DNA from: an uncultured Veillonella sp.
Lineage (GTDB): Bacteria; Bacillota; Negativicutes; Veillonellales; Veillonellaceae
Length of the DNA stretch: 14,064 bases
Assembly: GCA_900766125.1 (NCBI GenBank)
Contig: CAAFUD010000181.1
Coordinates: 1-14,064, forward strand
Direction of reading: 5' to 3'
The notes beneath the pieces were generated by a model, which searched no databases, had not been told where the DNA came from, and worked only from the letters and a program-made list of their open reading frames with translations. The first letter of the stretch is position 1; each line of letters opens with the position of its first letter. Both the position numbers and the translations under genes were made by a program. Shown piece by piece: positions 1-7,419 of the stretch.

Positions 1-1
1 A

Positions 2-259
2 ATTGCTAAGCGCGATGTAACAATTGAAGCAGCGAATAGTCTCTATGAGAAACATATCCCTGGTTTTGGGGAAATCTTTAGATATTTGTCCTATACAGAG
101 GATATTGGGACTAAGGCGATGGCATCTCGTGCAGAAGCGGGAGTCAACAATAACACCTTGATGTTCTCTGTTCCAGGCTCTGTAGGTGCCGTTACTTTGG
201 CGATGAGTAAACTTATTATTCCTGAAATGGCACATCTCGTACGAGAAATTACAAAATAA
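2..259 (+). CDS. moaB: Molybdenum cofactor biosynthesis protein MoaB, C-terminal part
   Basis: This is the last 85 codons of a gene that begins upstream of the window, open in frame from base 2 to a TAA at 257-259. The visible protein has the MoaB/MogA-family C-terminal hallmarks: a start matching 'RDVTIEA', then 'GFGEIFRYLSY', 'SRAEAG' and 'PGSVGAV'. In this family these parts form the molybdopterin-binding pocket. MoaB/MogA proteins adenylate molybdopterin before molybdenum insertion in the cytoplasm. The pattern is closer to Firmicutes MoaB than to MogA, from memory of the families. The N-terminal half with the nucleotide-binding TGGTG region is outside the window. A terminator follows directly, so it is the last gene of its unit and unconnected to the cyd genes. 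Confidence 0.9.
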   Translation: MAKRDVTIEAANSLYEKHIPGFGEIFRYLSYTEDIGTKAMASRAEAGVNNNTLMFSVPGSVGAVTLAMSKLIIPEMAHLVREITK

Positions 260-264
260 TCTAT

Positions 265-295
265 AAAGACTGCTCATACGTGGGCAGTCTTTTTT
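265..295 (+). terminator. Rho-independent terminator after moaB
   Basis: A stem of about 11 base pairs (265-275 with 282-292, one G-T pair) encloses a short loop. The descending arm runs into a T tract at 290-295. It begins six bases after the moaB stop codon and separates moaB from the Rrf2 regulator gene. Confidence 0.9.
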
Positions 296-319
296 GATAA
301 TATAAATCAAAAAATGATT

Positions 320-348
320 TTGTGGACATAAAAATATTCAGGTATAAC
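320..348 (+). promoter_or_regulatory. Weak candidate upstream promoter for the Rrf2-cydAB unit
   Basis: TTGTGG (320-325), a 17-base spacer and TATAAC (343-348) resemble a sigma-A-type promoter. The -10 matches 5 of 6 positions, but the -35 matches only its TTG. If used, the transcript would carry the inverted repeat at 390-424 in its leader. A second candidate at 406-434 fits the inverted repeat better. Confidence 0.3.
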
Positions 349-389
349 CTAATTTATAGGCTTAAAATCTATATATGTTAATTCTCAAT

Positions 390-424
390 AAATAAAACAA
401 TACCATTGCAGTATTGTTTTATTT
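390..424. promoter_or_regulatory. Perfect 14-bp inverted repeat, candidate operator of the Rrf2 regulator
   Basis: Bases 390-403 and 411-424 are exact reverse complements, separated by 7 bases (CATTGCA). The inner half-sites read ACAATAC and GTATTGT. The repeat is too AT-rich for a convincing terminator, and moaB already has one. It overlaps the -35 of the candidate promoter at 406-434, which is how a repressor site is usually placed. Rrf2 proteins are dimers that bind such palindromes and often regulate themselves; assigning the site to the adjacent gene is inference. An RNA hairpin or attenuator is the alternative. Confidence 0.5.
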
Positions 425-434
425 CGATTATACT
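406..434 (+). promoter_or_regulatory. Candidate promoter of the Rrf2-cydAB unit, overlapping the inverted repeat
   Basis: TTGCAG (406-411), a 17-base spacer and TATACT (429-434) are seen. The -10 matches 5 of 6 positions; the -35 keeps only the TTG core. Transcription would start near 441, giving a leader of about 40 bases before the regulator's start codon. The -35 lies in the loop and right arm of the inverted repeat, so a bound regulator would block or modulate polymerase. Confidence 0.4.
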
Positions 435-479
435 AGATTTAGTAATACGTTTGTCCGAGTGCACGAGAAAGGAGACCTT

Positions 480-932
480 ATGAAGTTAAATCAGGCCACG
501 GATTATGCATTTCGCATGGTCTTACATATGGCGCTCTTACCTTCGGGAACGAAGCTAACGGGTTCTGTATTGGCTGAGCAAGAATTGATTCCAGAACGAT
601 TTTTGCTCAAGATTATGCGTAGTCTCATTGCAGCTGGGATTATGAAATCCTTTCGTGGTGTAGATGGTGGGTTTGCCCTCAATCGAGACCCTCAAGAGAT
701 TTCATTGCTCGATGTAATTAGAGCGGTAGAAGGGGATGCGTATTTACAACGGTGTTTATATGATGTAGGTTCTTGCTCTAAGTCTTGTATGGGACATTGT
801 GCTATCAATGAAGCGATGGGAACAATTCAGGACCAATTAATCAATCAGTTGGAGATGGTTAACTTTAAAACTCTTGCCCAACGTGAACAGTTGATTGAGT
901 CTGAAGCGTTGCCATATTCACAAGCGCAATGA
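480..932 (+). CDS. Rrf2-family transcriptional regulator with a four-cysteine cluster
   Basis: This encodes a 150-residue cytoplasmic DNA-binding protein of the Rrf2 family (IscR, NsrR, CymR, RsrR relatives), the usual length. The winged helix-turn-helix spans about residues 8-70, with the family wing 'SFRGVDGGFAL' and then 'SLLDVIRAVEG'. Cysteines at 92, 99, 103 and 107 sit where Fe-S-binding members carry their ligands, but the spacing C-x6-C-x3-C-x3-C differs from the three-cysteine IscR/NsrR pattern. An Fe-S, redox or NO sensor is therefore likely but unproven. The ATG at 480 is chosen because AGGAG lies just upstream at 470-474 and the protein then begins with the family-typical 'MKLNQATDYAFRM'. 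An in-frame extension to a TTG at 414 would start inside the inverted repeat. The gene ends 63 bases before cydA with no terminator between, so cotranscription and control of cydAB are likely. Confidence 0.93.
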   Translation: MKLNQATDYAFRMVLHMALLPSGTKLTGSVLAEQELIPERFLLKIMRSLIAAGIMKSFRGVDGGFALNRDPQEISLLDVIRAVEGDAYLQRCLYDVGSCSKSCMGHCAINEAMGTIQDQLINQLEMVNFKTLAQREQLIESEALPYSQAQ

Positions 933-995
933 TACAAGGTTTTTAGTGAAAGCTCATCAAGTGATGTAGGTATTTAATTCTAAGGAGGAAAACAC

Positions 996-2384
996 ATGTT
1001 TGAAGCTGTAGATTTAGCTCGATTACAATTTGCGCTAACATCTATCTATCACTGGTTGTTTGTGCCGTTCACACTAGGCATGACAGTGACTGTAGCTATC
1101 TTGGAGTGGACATATGTGTCTACTGGTAAAGAAGTATACAAAAAAATGGCAAAATTCTGGGGCAAATTGTTCCTAATTAACTTTGCTATGGGTGTGGTAA
1201 CTGGTATTGTTCAGGAATTCCATTTCGGTATGAACTGGGCAGAATATTCTCGTTTTATGGGTGACATTTTCGGCGCTCCATTGGCCCTTGAAGCATTAAT
1301 GGCATTTTTCTTGGAATCTACATTTATGGGGGTATGGATCTTCGGTTGGGACCGCTTGAATAAAACTGTTCATGCCGTTGTAGCTACGTTGGTGGCATTA
1401 GGTACAAACCTATCCGCATTCTGGATTCTCGTAGCAAACTCCTTCATGCAACATCCTGTTGGTTATGTAATCCGCAATGGCCGTGCAGAAATGGACAATT
1501 TCTTAACAATTGTTCAAAATGGTTATGTACCAGGCCAATTCTTCCATATCGTGTTAAATGGTTTATTAACAGCAGGCGTAATTATCATGGCTATCAGTGC
1601 ATGGCACTTATTGCGCAACAATGCGACAGACTTCTACCGTCGTTCCGCTAAATGGGGCATGGTTATTGCTCTTGTATTCGGTACTTTAGGCGCTTTGGCA
1701 GGTCATCATCAAGGTCAATACATTACAAAAGTACAACCTATGAAAATGGCTGCTATGGAAGCATTGTGGGAAACACAAGATCCTGCTCCATTCTCTTTGG
1801 TAGCTAACATTGATACTAAAGCTCAAAAGAATACGGGTGCACTTGAAATCCCTGGTGGTTTGTCCTTCTTAACTCAAAACTCCTTTACTTCTGGTAAAGT
1901 AGAAGGTATCAAAGATCTTCAAGCTAAATCCGAGGCTCAATATGGTCCTGGTAACTATATTCCAGATGTTCCAGCAATCTTCTGGACATTCCGTGTCATG
2001 GTTGCAGCTGGTTCCATTATGTTGCTTGTTGCATTCGTAGGTCTTATCCTTAATGCAAAAGATAAATTAGTTGGCAATCGCACATTCTTAAAAATTATGT
2101 TCTGGACACTGCCATTACCATTCATTGCTCATTCCACAGGTTGGTTTGTAGCAGAAGCAGGTCGTCAACCATGGCTTGTAAATGGCTTGCAATTAACTGC
2201 AGACGGTGCATCTAAAGCCGTTACCGCTCCAGAAATTATGACTACAATCATCGGCTTTACCCTTGTGTATATCGTAGCAGCTATTGCGGCTATCTACCTT
2301 GCTGTAGAACACATCAAAAAAGGTCCAGATGGTAACCCATCTCACGATGTAGTTGAAAAAGAGGAGGCGAGATTATGGAATTAA
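996..2384 (+). CDS. cydA: Cytochrome bd quinol oxidase subunit I (CydA), short Q-loop type
   Basis: This encodes the 462-residue catalytic subunit of cytochrome bd, a membrane oxidase that takes electrons from quinol and reduces oxygen to water. Visible family residues include His19 (heme b595 ligand), Glu99 and Glu107 (proton path and heme region), His184 and Met335 (heme b558 ligands, the latter in 'FRVM'), and 'GWFVAEAGRQPW' at 382-393. Lys250 and Glu255 in 'MKMAAMEALWET' match the quinol-site residues at the start of the Q-loop. The protein is about 60 residues shorter than the E. coli form (522) because the Q-loop insertion is missing, as in Firmicutes oxidases. About nine membrane helices are expected. 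TAAGGAGG at 981-988 fixes the start. It overlaps cydB by 10 bases, implying coupled translation. Confidence 0.98.
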   Translation: MFEAVDLARLQFALTSIYHWLFVPFTLGMTVTVAILEWTYVSTGKEVYKKMAKFWGKLFLINFAMGVVTGIVQEFHFGMNWAEYSRFMGDIFGAPLALEALMAFFLESTFMGVWIFGWDRLNKTVHAVVATLVALGTNLSAFWILVANSFMQHPVGYVIRNGRAEMDNFLTIVQNGYVPGQFFHIVLNGLLTAGVIIMAISAWHLLRNNATDFYRRSAKWGMVIALVFGTLGALAGHHQGQYITKVQPMKMAAMEALWETQDPAPFSLVANIDTKAQKNTGALEIPGGLSFLTQNSFTSGKVEGIKDLQAKSEAQYGPGNYIPDVPAIFWTFRVMVAAGSIMLLVAFVGLILNAKDKLVGNRTFLKIMFWTLPLPFIAHSTGWFVAEAGRQPWLVNGLQLTADGASKAVTAPEIMTTIIGFTLVYIVAAIAAIYLAVEHIKKGPDGNPSHDVVEKEEARLWN

Positions 2385-3394
2385 TTTTTAATAACCTTGA
2401 AGTGGTATGGTTTATTTTAATTACTGTACTATTCGCTGGCTTCTTCTTATTAGAAGGTTTTGACTATGGTACTGGTATTTTATTACCATTCATCGGTAAA
2501 ACTGACGTTGAACGTCGTCAAATGATTAATGCCTTGGGTCCTGTTTGGGATGGTAACGAGGTATGGATGATCACTGCAGGTGGTGCATTATTTGCATCTT
2601 TCCCTCATGTATATGCTACGTTGTTTAGTGGTTTCTATTTAGCGTTATTCTTAATGCTTGCGGCTCTTATTATCCGTGGTGTATCTTTTGAATTCCGCTC
2701 CAAGAGCCCTAACTTGTTATGGCGTAAAACTTTTGACTACTGCATCTTCTTTGGTTCTTTGATTCCTGCATTGTTGTGGGGTGTTACAGTTGGTAACTTG
2801 ATTCAAGGTACTCCAATTGATGCAAGCATGACATATGTAGGCACATTCTTTGATTTGTTAAGCCCATACACAGTACTTTGTGGCATTGCATTTATCTTGG
2901 TATTCACATACCATGGTGGCTTATTCACTTCTATCAAAACTGCTGGTGCTGTTTCTGAACGCGCTCGTGCAGCTTCCTTGGTGGTAGGTGTTCCTACAGC
3001 TATCGGTGCATTAGCATTGGTAGGTGCAACTTATGTATTTACAGATTTGTTCAACTCTGTATTAGCAATTGTTTGCTTTGCGTTGGCAATCGTGTTCTTC
3101 CTCATTTCTTGGGGGGCAGCACGTACTCGTAATACAAAATGGGGCTTTGTATTTAGCTCCTTAACCGTTATTTCTGTAACGGCTGCTTACTTTGCTGGTT
3201 TATTCCCTCGCATCATGGTTTCCTCTTTGAATCCTGATTGGAGCTTGACTATTGCAAATGCAGGTAACTCTACTTACACATTGACTTTGATGACTTGTGT
3301 AGCCTTTGTATTTGTACCAATCGTATTGGCTTACCAAATCTGGGTATACTGGACATTCCGTCATCGTGTATCTGAAAAAGACTTACACTATTAA
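2375..3394 (+). CDS. cydB: Cytochrome bd quinol oxidase subunit II (CydB)
   Basis: This encodes the 339-residue second membrane subunit of cytochrome bd, which pairs with CydA and stabilises the heme-bearing complex. Family motifs are 'GFDYG' at 28-32, 'GPVWDGNEVW' at 55-64 (with the conserved Asp59) and 'LFPRIMVSS' near 276-284. Eight or so hydrophobic helices cover nearly the whole length. The start codon lies within the end of cydA, with GAGGAGG at 2361-2367 as its ribosome site. A strong terminator follows 48 bases after the stop. No small cydX-like gene is seen in the gap, so the complex either lacks that subunit or it is encoded elsewhere. Confidence 0.98.
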   Translation: MELIFNNLEVVWFILITVLFAGFFLLEGFDYGTGILLPFIGKTDVERRQMINALGPVWDGNEVWMITAGGALFASFPHVYATLFSGFYLALFLMLAALIIRGVSFEFRSKSPNLLWRKTFDYCIFFGSLIPALLWGVTVGNLIQGTPIDASMTYVGTFFDLLSPYTVLCGIAFILVFTYHGGLFTSIKTAGAVSERARAASLVVGVPTAIGALALVGATYVFTDLFNSVLAIVCFALAIVFFLISWGAARTRNTKWGFVFSSLTVISVTAAYFAGLFPRIMVSSLNPDWSLTIANAGNSTYTLTLMTCVAFVFVPIVLAYQIWVYWTFRHRVSEKDLHY

Positions 3395-3442
3395 TAGAAT
3401 AGATTTATAATTCTAGTGAATTGTAAATTTAAGTCTCAATGT

Positions 3443-3473
3443 GAGGCGTGTCGTAGCGGCACGCCTCTTTTTT
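3443..3473 (+). terminator. Strong terminator after cydB
   Basis: A GC-rich stem, GAGGCGTG at 3443-3450 with CACGCCTC at 3460-3467, can extend inward by about three pairs. It is followed by six T residues at 3468-3473. It closes the cydAB unit and implies that cydDC is transcribed separately. Confidence 0.95.
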
Positions 3474-3562
3474 GTGGTAAGATGGATATAATATTGATGA
3501 ATTTAGATTCACTTGGACTAACTTAGATTATATTTAAACAAAATTTAATTGATACTTAGTTA

Positions 3563-3592
3563 GGGACAGTCTAATCGATTTGATTTTATATT
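3563..3592 (+). promoter_or_regulatory. Weak candidate promoter of cydDC
   Basis: GGGACA (3563-3568, 4 of 6), an 18-base spacer and TATATT (3587-3592, 5 of 6) would start a transcript about 20 bases before the ATG at 3620. Some promoter must exist in 3474-3619 because a strong terminator lies upstream, but the exact site is uncertain. A GAGGA ribosome site lies at 3611-3615. Confidence 0.3.
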
Positions 3593-3619
3593 CTTAATAG
3601 TTTTACCGTAGAGGATACT

Positions 3620-6600
3620 ATGATACAGCGTACTGCTTTTAAAGCGCTGCTAGAACATAAAGGTCAGCTATTACTACTAGGATTAACCTGTTTAGTAGAG
3701 AGTTTGGCTATTGTTGGGCAAGCTTGGTTCTTTGGAACCTTAATTAATAATTTTATATTTTCAGAGAATACCCTACATGATGAAAGGTATTCTATTATCT
3801 ATTTAGGAATTGCTATTATTGTAAGATTGCTTGCACATTATATACAAGAATCCGTAGCAAATCGATTAGGTAGTGCGGTAAAAGCAACCTTTAGAGAACG
3901 GGCCTTAGAGCATATGTTTAAACTTGGTGTACAACATAAGGAACGCCATGGCGATGTGATACATATGCTTACTGATGGATTAGAGCAAGTAGATGCTTAT
4001 GTAGCTCGTTATATTCCTCAAATTCTATATGCTATTATGATTCCTCTTATTATGGGTATTGCTATTGTAGATACATTACCTATTATTGGTATCATTCTAA
4101 TTATCACCGTACCATTAATTCCATTCTTTATGATCTTAATTGGTAAGCAAGCGGATCGTCTTAATAAAGAACAGTGGGAGCGTATGAGTTTCTTATCTGG
4201 TCATTTTCTTGATGTATTGCAAGGTATTACAACATTAAAACTTTTTGGTCGTGCAAAGGATCAAATTAAGGTTATTGGTCGTTTATCTGAGGAGTTTAAA
4301 GACTCTACATTACGAGTATTGCGTGTGGCGTTTTTATCTGCTCTAGTTCTTGAGCTCGTAAGTACTATTAGTACAGCATTGATTGCGGTATACCTGGGCT
4401 TAACATTATTGGATGGTGAAATCTCATTCTTTTCAGCTTTCTTTATTTTGCTATTAGCGCCAGAGTTCTATACGCCATTTAGACAATTGGGGGCTGCATT
4501 CCATACGGGTATGGCAGGTAAGACCTCGATTTTAAAATACGAAGAGTTTATGAATCGCCAGCCATCGCTGCCTATAGGTGGTCAATCTCAACTTAAAGGT
4601 GATGTACAAGCAATTGAAATTAAGGATTTAACGTTTACCTATGAAGATAGCGAAAATGGTGTACAACATATTTCATTAGTGGCTAAACGTAATTTTCCGA
4701 TCATGCTTGTTGGTGAAAGTGGGGCAGGGAAATCTACAATTGCCCATATTATTGGGGGATTTTTGACTGCTCCTAAAGGCAGTGTTACTATAGATGGTCT
4801 TGATCTATGTGACATCGATATTGAGTGGTGGCGCCAACAAATTACCTATGTATCTCAACATCCACACATTATGAAAGGCACCTTGCGTGAGGTTCTATCC
4901 TTTGGCATGGATGTAAGTGATAAAGAAATTCTTGATGCTTGTAAAGAGGTTCAACTCTTAGATGTCATCAGTCGTCATGCTGACGGTCTTGATGCGGTCA
5001 TCGGAGAAGGTGGTTTAGGTCTAAGTGGTGGCGAACGTCAACGGGTTGCCTTAGTACGTGCATTTTTGCGAAAGGGACAAGTGTTAATTCTCGATGAGGT
5101 GACGGCACATCTTGATGTAAAAACAGAAGCTATTATCAGCAGTGCTATCAAACGTTTGATGGATAATAAAATCGTCATTATCATTGGTCATCGTCTACAA
5201 ACGATGCATTGGGCATCTACACTATACGTTTTGAAACATGGACGTATTATTCAACAAGGTTCTTATGCGACGCTTCTCGCAGTAGATGGTTATTTTAAGG
5301 ACCTTGTTACCTCTGGTTTAGGTGAATTTTCTTCAACTATTGAAGAACAATTAAAAACAGAAAAGTCATTTAGCTTAGAACATAGAGAAGAAATTGATAA
5401 TTTAATTCGGGTAGATAATCAAGATGCTTACGTATTGGGGAAAGATACAATACAGACTCCTGAGGTTTCAACTTTTAAGCTGGGCATACAAGGATGGAAA
5501 TTATTATTTACTGTGCTGAGCCCTGCAAAGTGGTCGTTAGTATTAGCTTTGATTTTTACATTCTTAACGGTATTTATGAATGTGGGCTTATTAACTGTAT
5601 CTGCGTGGTTATTGGCATCAGCTGCATTGCAACCGGGACTTACTTATTTGAGCCTTGCTATTGTGGGCGTCCGCTTCTTTGGTGTTAGTCGTGCTGTATG
5701 TCGTTATTTTGAACGGTATACATCTCATCGTATGGCGTTCCAAGGTCTGTATGGGTTGCGTGTATGGTTTTATGCTCATTTAGAACCATTGGCGCCGGCT
5801 ATTCTTAAACGTTTTGGTACAGGGGATATGCTAGGCCGCATTATGGGGGATATAGAGGTACTACAATTTTTCTACTTGCGTACGTTGATTCCGCCTGCAG
5901 CAGCCATTGCTTTAACTATTTTAGTTGCCTATGGTGTGTCTACGATTGATAATAGTTTGGTTGCGCCTATAGTTTTAGCAGCCTTTATATTAGGTCTAGT
6001 TTTGCCTTTAGTTGTATATGCTCATAACAAACAATCGTTGACGGCGATTGGACCTCAACAAGGGGAATATAAATCCTTATTAAGTGATACCATGGATAGC
6101 TTGGAGGATGTCATTAGCTACGGCAATGAACAGTTAGTATACGATCGTATTCAACATATGATGAGTACTGTGGATGCTAATAAAGGTATTATCGAGCGAG
6201 GTATGAACTTAGGCAATACGCTGTTCCTAGGTGGAGTCCAAATTACAGTTGTTATTGTAGCCATATTGGCAGCCAATGCGTTGACCGGAGCTTGGGCCAG
6301 TGTTATGGTAGCAGTTGCTGCTATTGGTACACAAGCTTGGTTTGAGGCCTTACAACCTATGATCGCTGCCGTTCATCATGGTGCTGAAAGTAAAGTGGCT
6401 ACGAGTCGTCTCACAGCACTTGCACATGAGCCAATTCCAGTAGTAGAACCAAACGCACCAAAACCATTTAATGCTAATCGAGAGATTACATTTTCTGATG
6501 TATCCTTTGGTTATGATGCACATCGTCGTATTTATGAACATCTTAGATTAGACATTAAACAAGGTCAATCGATTGCTATTGTTGGCGCTAGTGGATCTGG

Positions 6601-7207
6601 TAAGACTACATTGTTTAATATGCTTGAGCGATTATATGACTACAGTGGCTCAATCCATGTTGGTGATGTAGAGTTAAAGGATATTTCTATCGATACATGG
6701 CGTAATGCTTTAGGCACGATAACGCAAGATACATATATTTTCCATGCGTCCTTTGAAGATAATATTCGACTAGCAAGACCGGATGCCTCAGAAGCTGATT
6801 TAGAGTATGCTATTGATCGTGCTTCGTTGCGCTCTGTAGTGGAACGCTTGCCAGATGGTATTCATACGATTGTTGGTAGTGGTGGTCATGGTCTAAGTGG
6901 TGGCGAACGACAACGGGTTGCTTTAGCTCGACTATTCTTGCGAAAACCTCAAGTTGTTTTGTTAGATGAACCATTAGAAGGTTTAGACCAAGTAACGAGG
7001 AAGGCTCTGCATCGTGATTTGATGGAATATGTACAGGATAAAACATGCTTATATATTACACATCAGTTAGAAGGATTAGAGCATATGGACCGTATCTTAT
7101 TTATGGATAAAGGTCAAATTATAGAAGATGGAACTTACGAAGAATTAATTGCCCTTCGTGGTCACTTCTATGAATATTGTTATCTATCCATGGCAAGTAT
7201 TCAATAA
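3620..7207 (+). CDS. cydDC: Fused CydD-CydC ABC exporter for cytochrome bd assembly
   Basis: This single 1195-residue protein joins CydD and CydC, usually two genes. CydDC is an inner-membrane ABC exporter required for cytochrome bd maturation; thiol export and, later, heme loading have been proposed as its activity. The first half has a six-helix membrane domain (about 15-285), then an ATPase with Walker A GESGAGKS (365-372), LSGGE (468-472), Walker B 'LILDE' with Glu493, and His524. After a linker (about 565-625) the second half repeats this: membrane domain about 627-920, Walker A GASGSGKT (989-996), LSGGE (1092-1096), Glu1117 and His1148. Both ATP sites look intact. The reading frame is continuous, so this is a true fusion at the DNA level. 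It lies downstream of cydAB but beyond a terminator. The order CydD then CydC is inferred from the usual gene order. Confidence 0.95.
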   Translation: MIQRTAFKALLEHKGQLLLLGLTCLVESLAIVGQAWFFGTLINNFIFSENTLHDERYSIIYLGIAIIVRLLAHYIQESVANRLGSAVKATFRERALEHMFKLGVQHKERHGDVIHMLTDGLEQVDAYVARYIPQILYAIMIPLIMGIAIVDTLPIIGIILIITVPLIPFFMILIGKQADRLNKEQWERMSFLSGHFLDVLQGITTLKLFGRAKDQIKVIGRLSEEFKDSTLRVLRVAFLSALVLELVSTISTALIAVYLGLTLLDGEISFFSAFFILLLAPEFYTPFRQLGAAFHTGMAGKTSILKYEEFMNRQPSLPIGGQSQLKGDVQAIEIKDLTFTYEDSENGVQHISLVAKRNFPIMLVGESGAGKSTIAHIIGGFLTAPKGSVTIDGLDLCDIDIEWWRQQITYVSQHPHIMKGTLREVLSFGMDVSDKEILDACKEVQLLDVISRHADGLDAVIGEGGLGLSGGERQRVALVRAFLRKGQVLILDEVTAHLDVKTEAIISSAIKRLMDNKIVIIIGHRLQTMHWASTLYVLKHGRIIQQGSYATLLAVDGYFKDLVTSGLGEFSSTIEEQLKTEKSFSLEHREEIDNLIRVDNQDAYVLGKDTIQTPEVSTFKLGIQGWKLLFTVLSPAKWSLVLALIFTFLTVFMNVGLLTVSAWLLASAALQPGLTYLSLAIVGVRFFGVSRAVCRYFERYTSHRMAFQGLYGLRVWFYAHLEPLAPAILKRFGTGDMLGRIMGDIEVLQFFYLRTLIPPAAAIALTILVAYGVSTIDNSLVAPIVLAAFILGLVLPLVVYAHNKQSLTAIGPQQGEYKSLLSDTMDSLEDVISYGNEQLVYDRIQHMMSTVDANKGIIERGMNLGNTLFLGGVQITVVIVAILAANALTGAWASVMVAVAAIGTQAWFEALQPMIAAVHHGAESKVATSRLTALAHEPIPVVEPNAPKPFNANREITFSDVSFGYDAHRRIYEHLRLDIKQGQSIAIVGASGSGKTTLFNMLERLYDYSGSIHVGDVELKDISIDTWRNALGTITQDTYIFHASFEDNIRLARPDASEADLEYAIDRASLRSVVERLPDGIHTIVGSGGHGLSGGERQRVALARLFLRKPQVVLLDEPLEGLDQVTRKALHRDLMEYVQDKTCLYITHQLEGLEHMDRILFMDKGQIIEDGTYEELIALRGHFYEYCYLSMASIQ
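5018..5054 (+). repeat. Internal DNA repeat in cydDC, first copy (ABC signature)
   Basis: These 37 bases encode the signature segment 'GLSGGERQRVAL' of the first ATPase. They match 6890-6926 at 35 of 37 positions, and both differences are synonymous. Flanking DNA of the two ATPases is much less alike. Confidence 0.8.
6890..6926 (+). repeat. Internal DNA repeat in cydDC, second copy (ABC signature)
   Basis: This is the partner of 5018-5054, encoding the same twelve residues in the second ATPase. Strong protein constraint explains much of the match, but the shared choice among Leu, Ser, Gly and Arg codons is more than constraint requires. Confidence 0.8.
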
Positions 7208-7229
7208 AAATAAATATCAATTAAACTAT

Positions 7230-7255
7230 CTATTATAAATACTAAATTATAATAG
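7230..7255. repeat. Short AT-rich inverted repeat after cydDC
   Basis: CTATTATAA (7230-7238) and TTATAATAG (7247-7255) are exact reverse complements around an 8-base spacer. It has no GC-rich stem or T tract, so it is not a terminator by itself. Its role is unknown and it may be chance in AT-rich DNA. Confidence 0.4.
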
Positions 7256-7276
7256 TCTGAATGTTAAACTGCAGTA

Positions 7277-7311
7277 ATAAAGCCCCTTTTACTATGTAAA
7301 AGGGGCTTTAT
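7277..7311. terminator. Hairpin terminator after cydDC
   Basis: A perfect 15-bp stem (7277-7291 with 7297-7311) containing a CCCC/GGGG block closes on a 5-base loop. Only three T residues finish the descending arm, so termination depends on a very stable stem plus a weak T tract. It separates cydDC from the next gene, which has its own promoter. Confidence 0.8.
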
Positions 7312-7349
7312 GTATACCTATATTTAATAGTATATGTAGTAGTCTTTTA

Positions 7350-7378
7350 TCGATAAATCATGCAATATATGGTATAAT
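7350..7378 (+). promoter_or_regulatory. Promoter of the unknown membrane-protein gene
   Basis: A perfect TATAAT (7373-7378) is preceded by TGG, giving an extended -10. TCGATA (7350-7355, 4 of 6) lies 17 bases upstream as the -35. The start would be near 7385, about 35 bases before the ATG at 7420. This is the best-matching promoter in the window. Confidence 0.75.
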
Positions 7379-7419
7379 TTGTATGTCAAAAGCTATTTTT
7401 TGTTGCCCTTGGAGGGGTT

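Noticed and set aside
320..345. Possible Rex redox-repressor site beginning TTGTG
   Set aside because: Only one half-site matches; the second half needed for the Rex palindrome is absent. No Rex-like site was seen in the gaps before cydA or cydDC either.
390..424. Reading the inverted repeat as a second moaB terminator
   Set aside because: moaB already has a strong terminator at 265-295, and this stem is almost entirely A-T. An operator fits better, though a leader hairpin is not excluded.
955..966. CATCA-AG-TGATG inverted repeat between the regulator and cydA
   Set aside because: Five-base arms with a two-base centre are easily found by chance, it cannot form a useful RNA hairpin, and it does not resemble the larger palindrome at 390-424.
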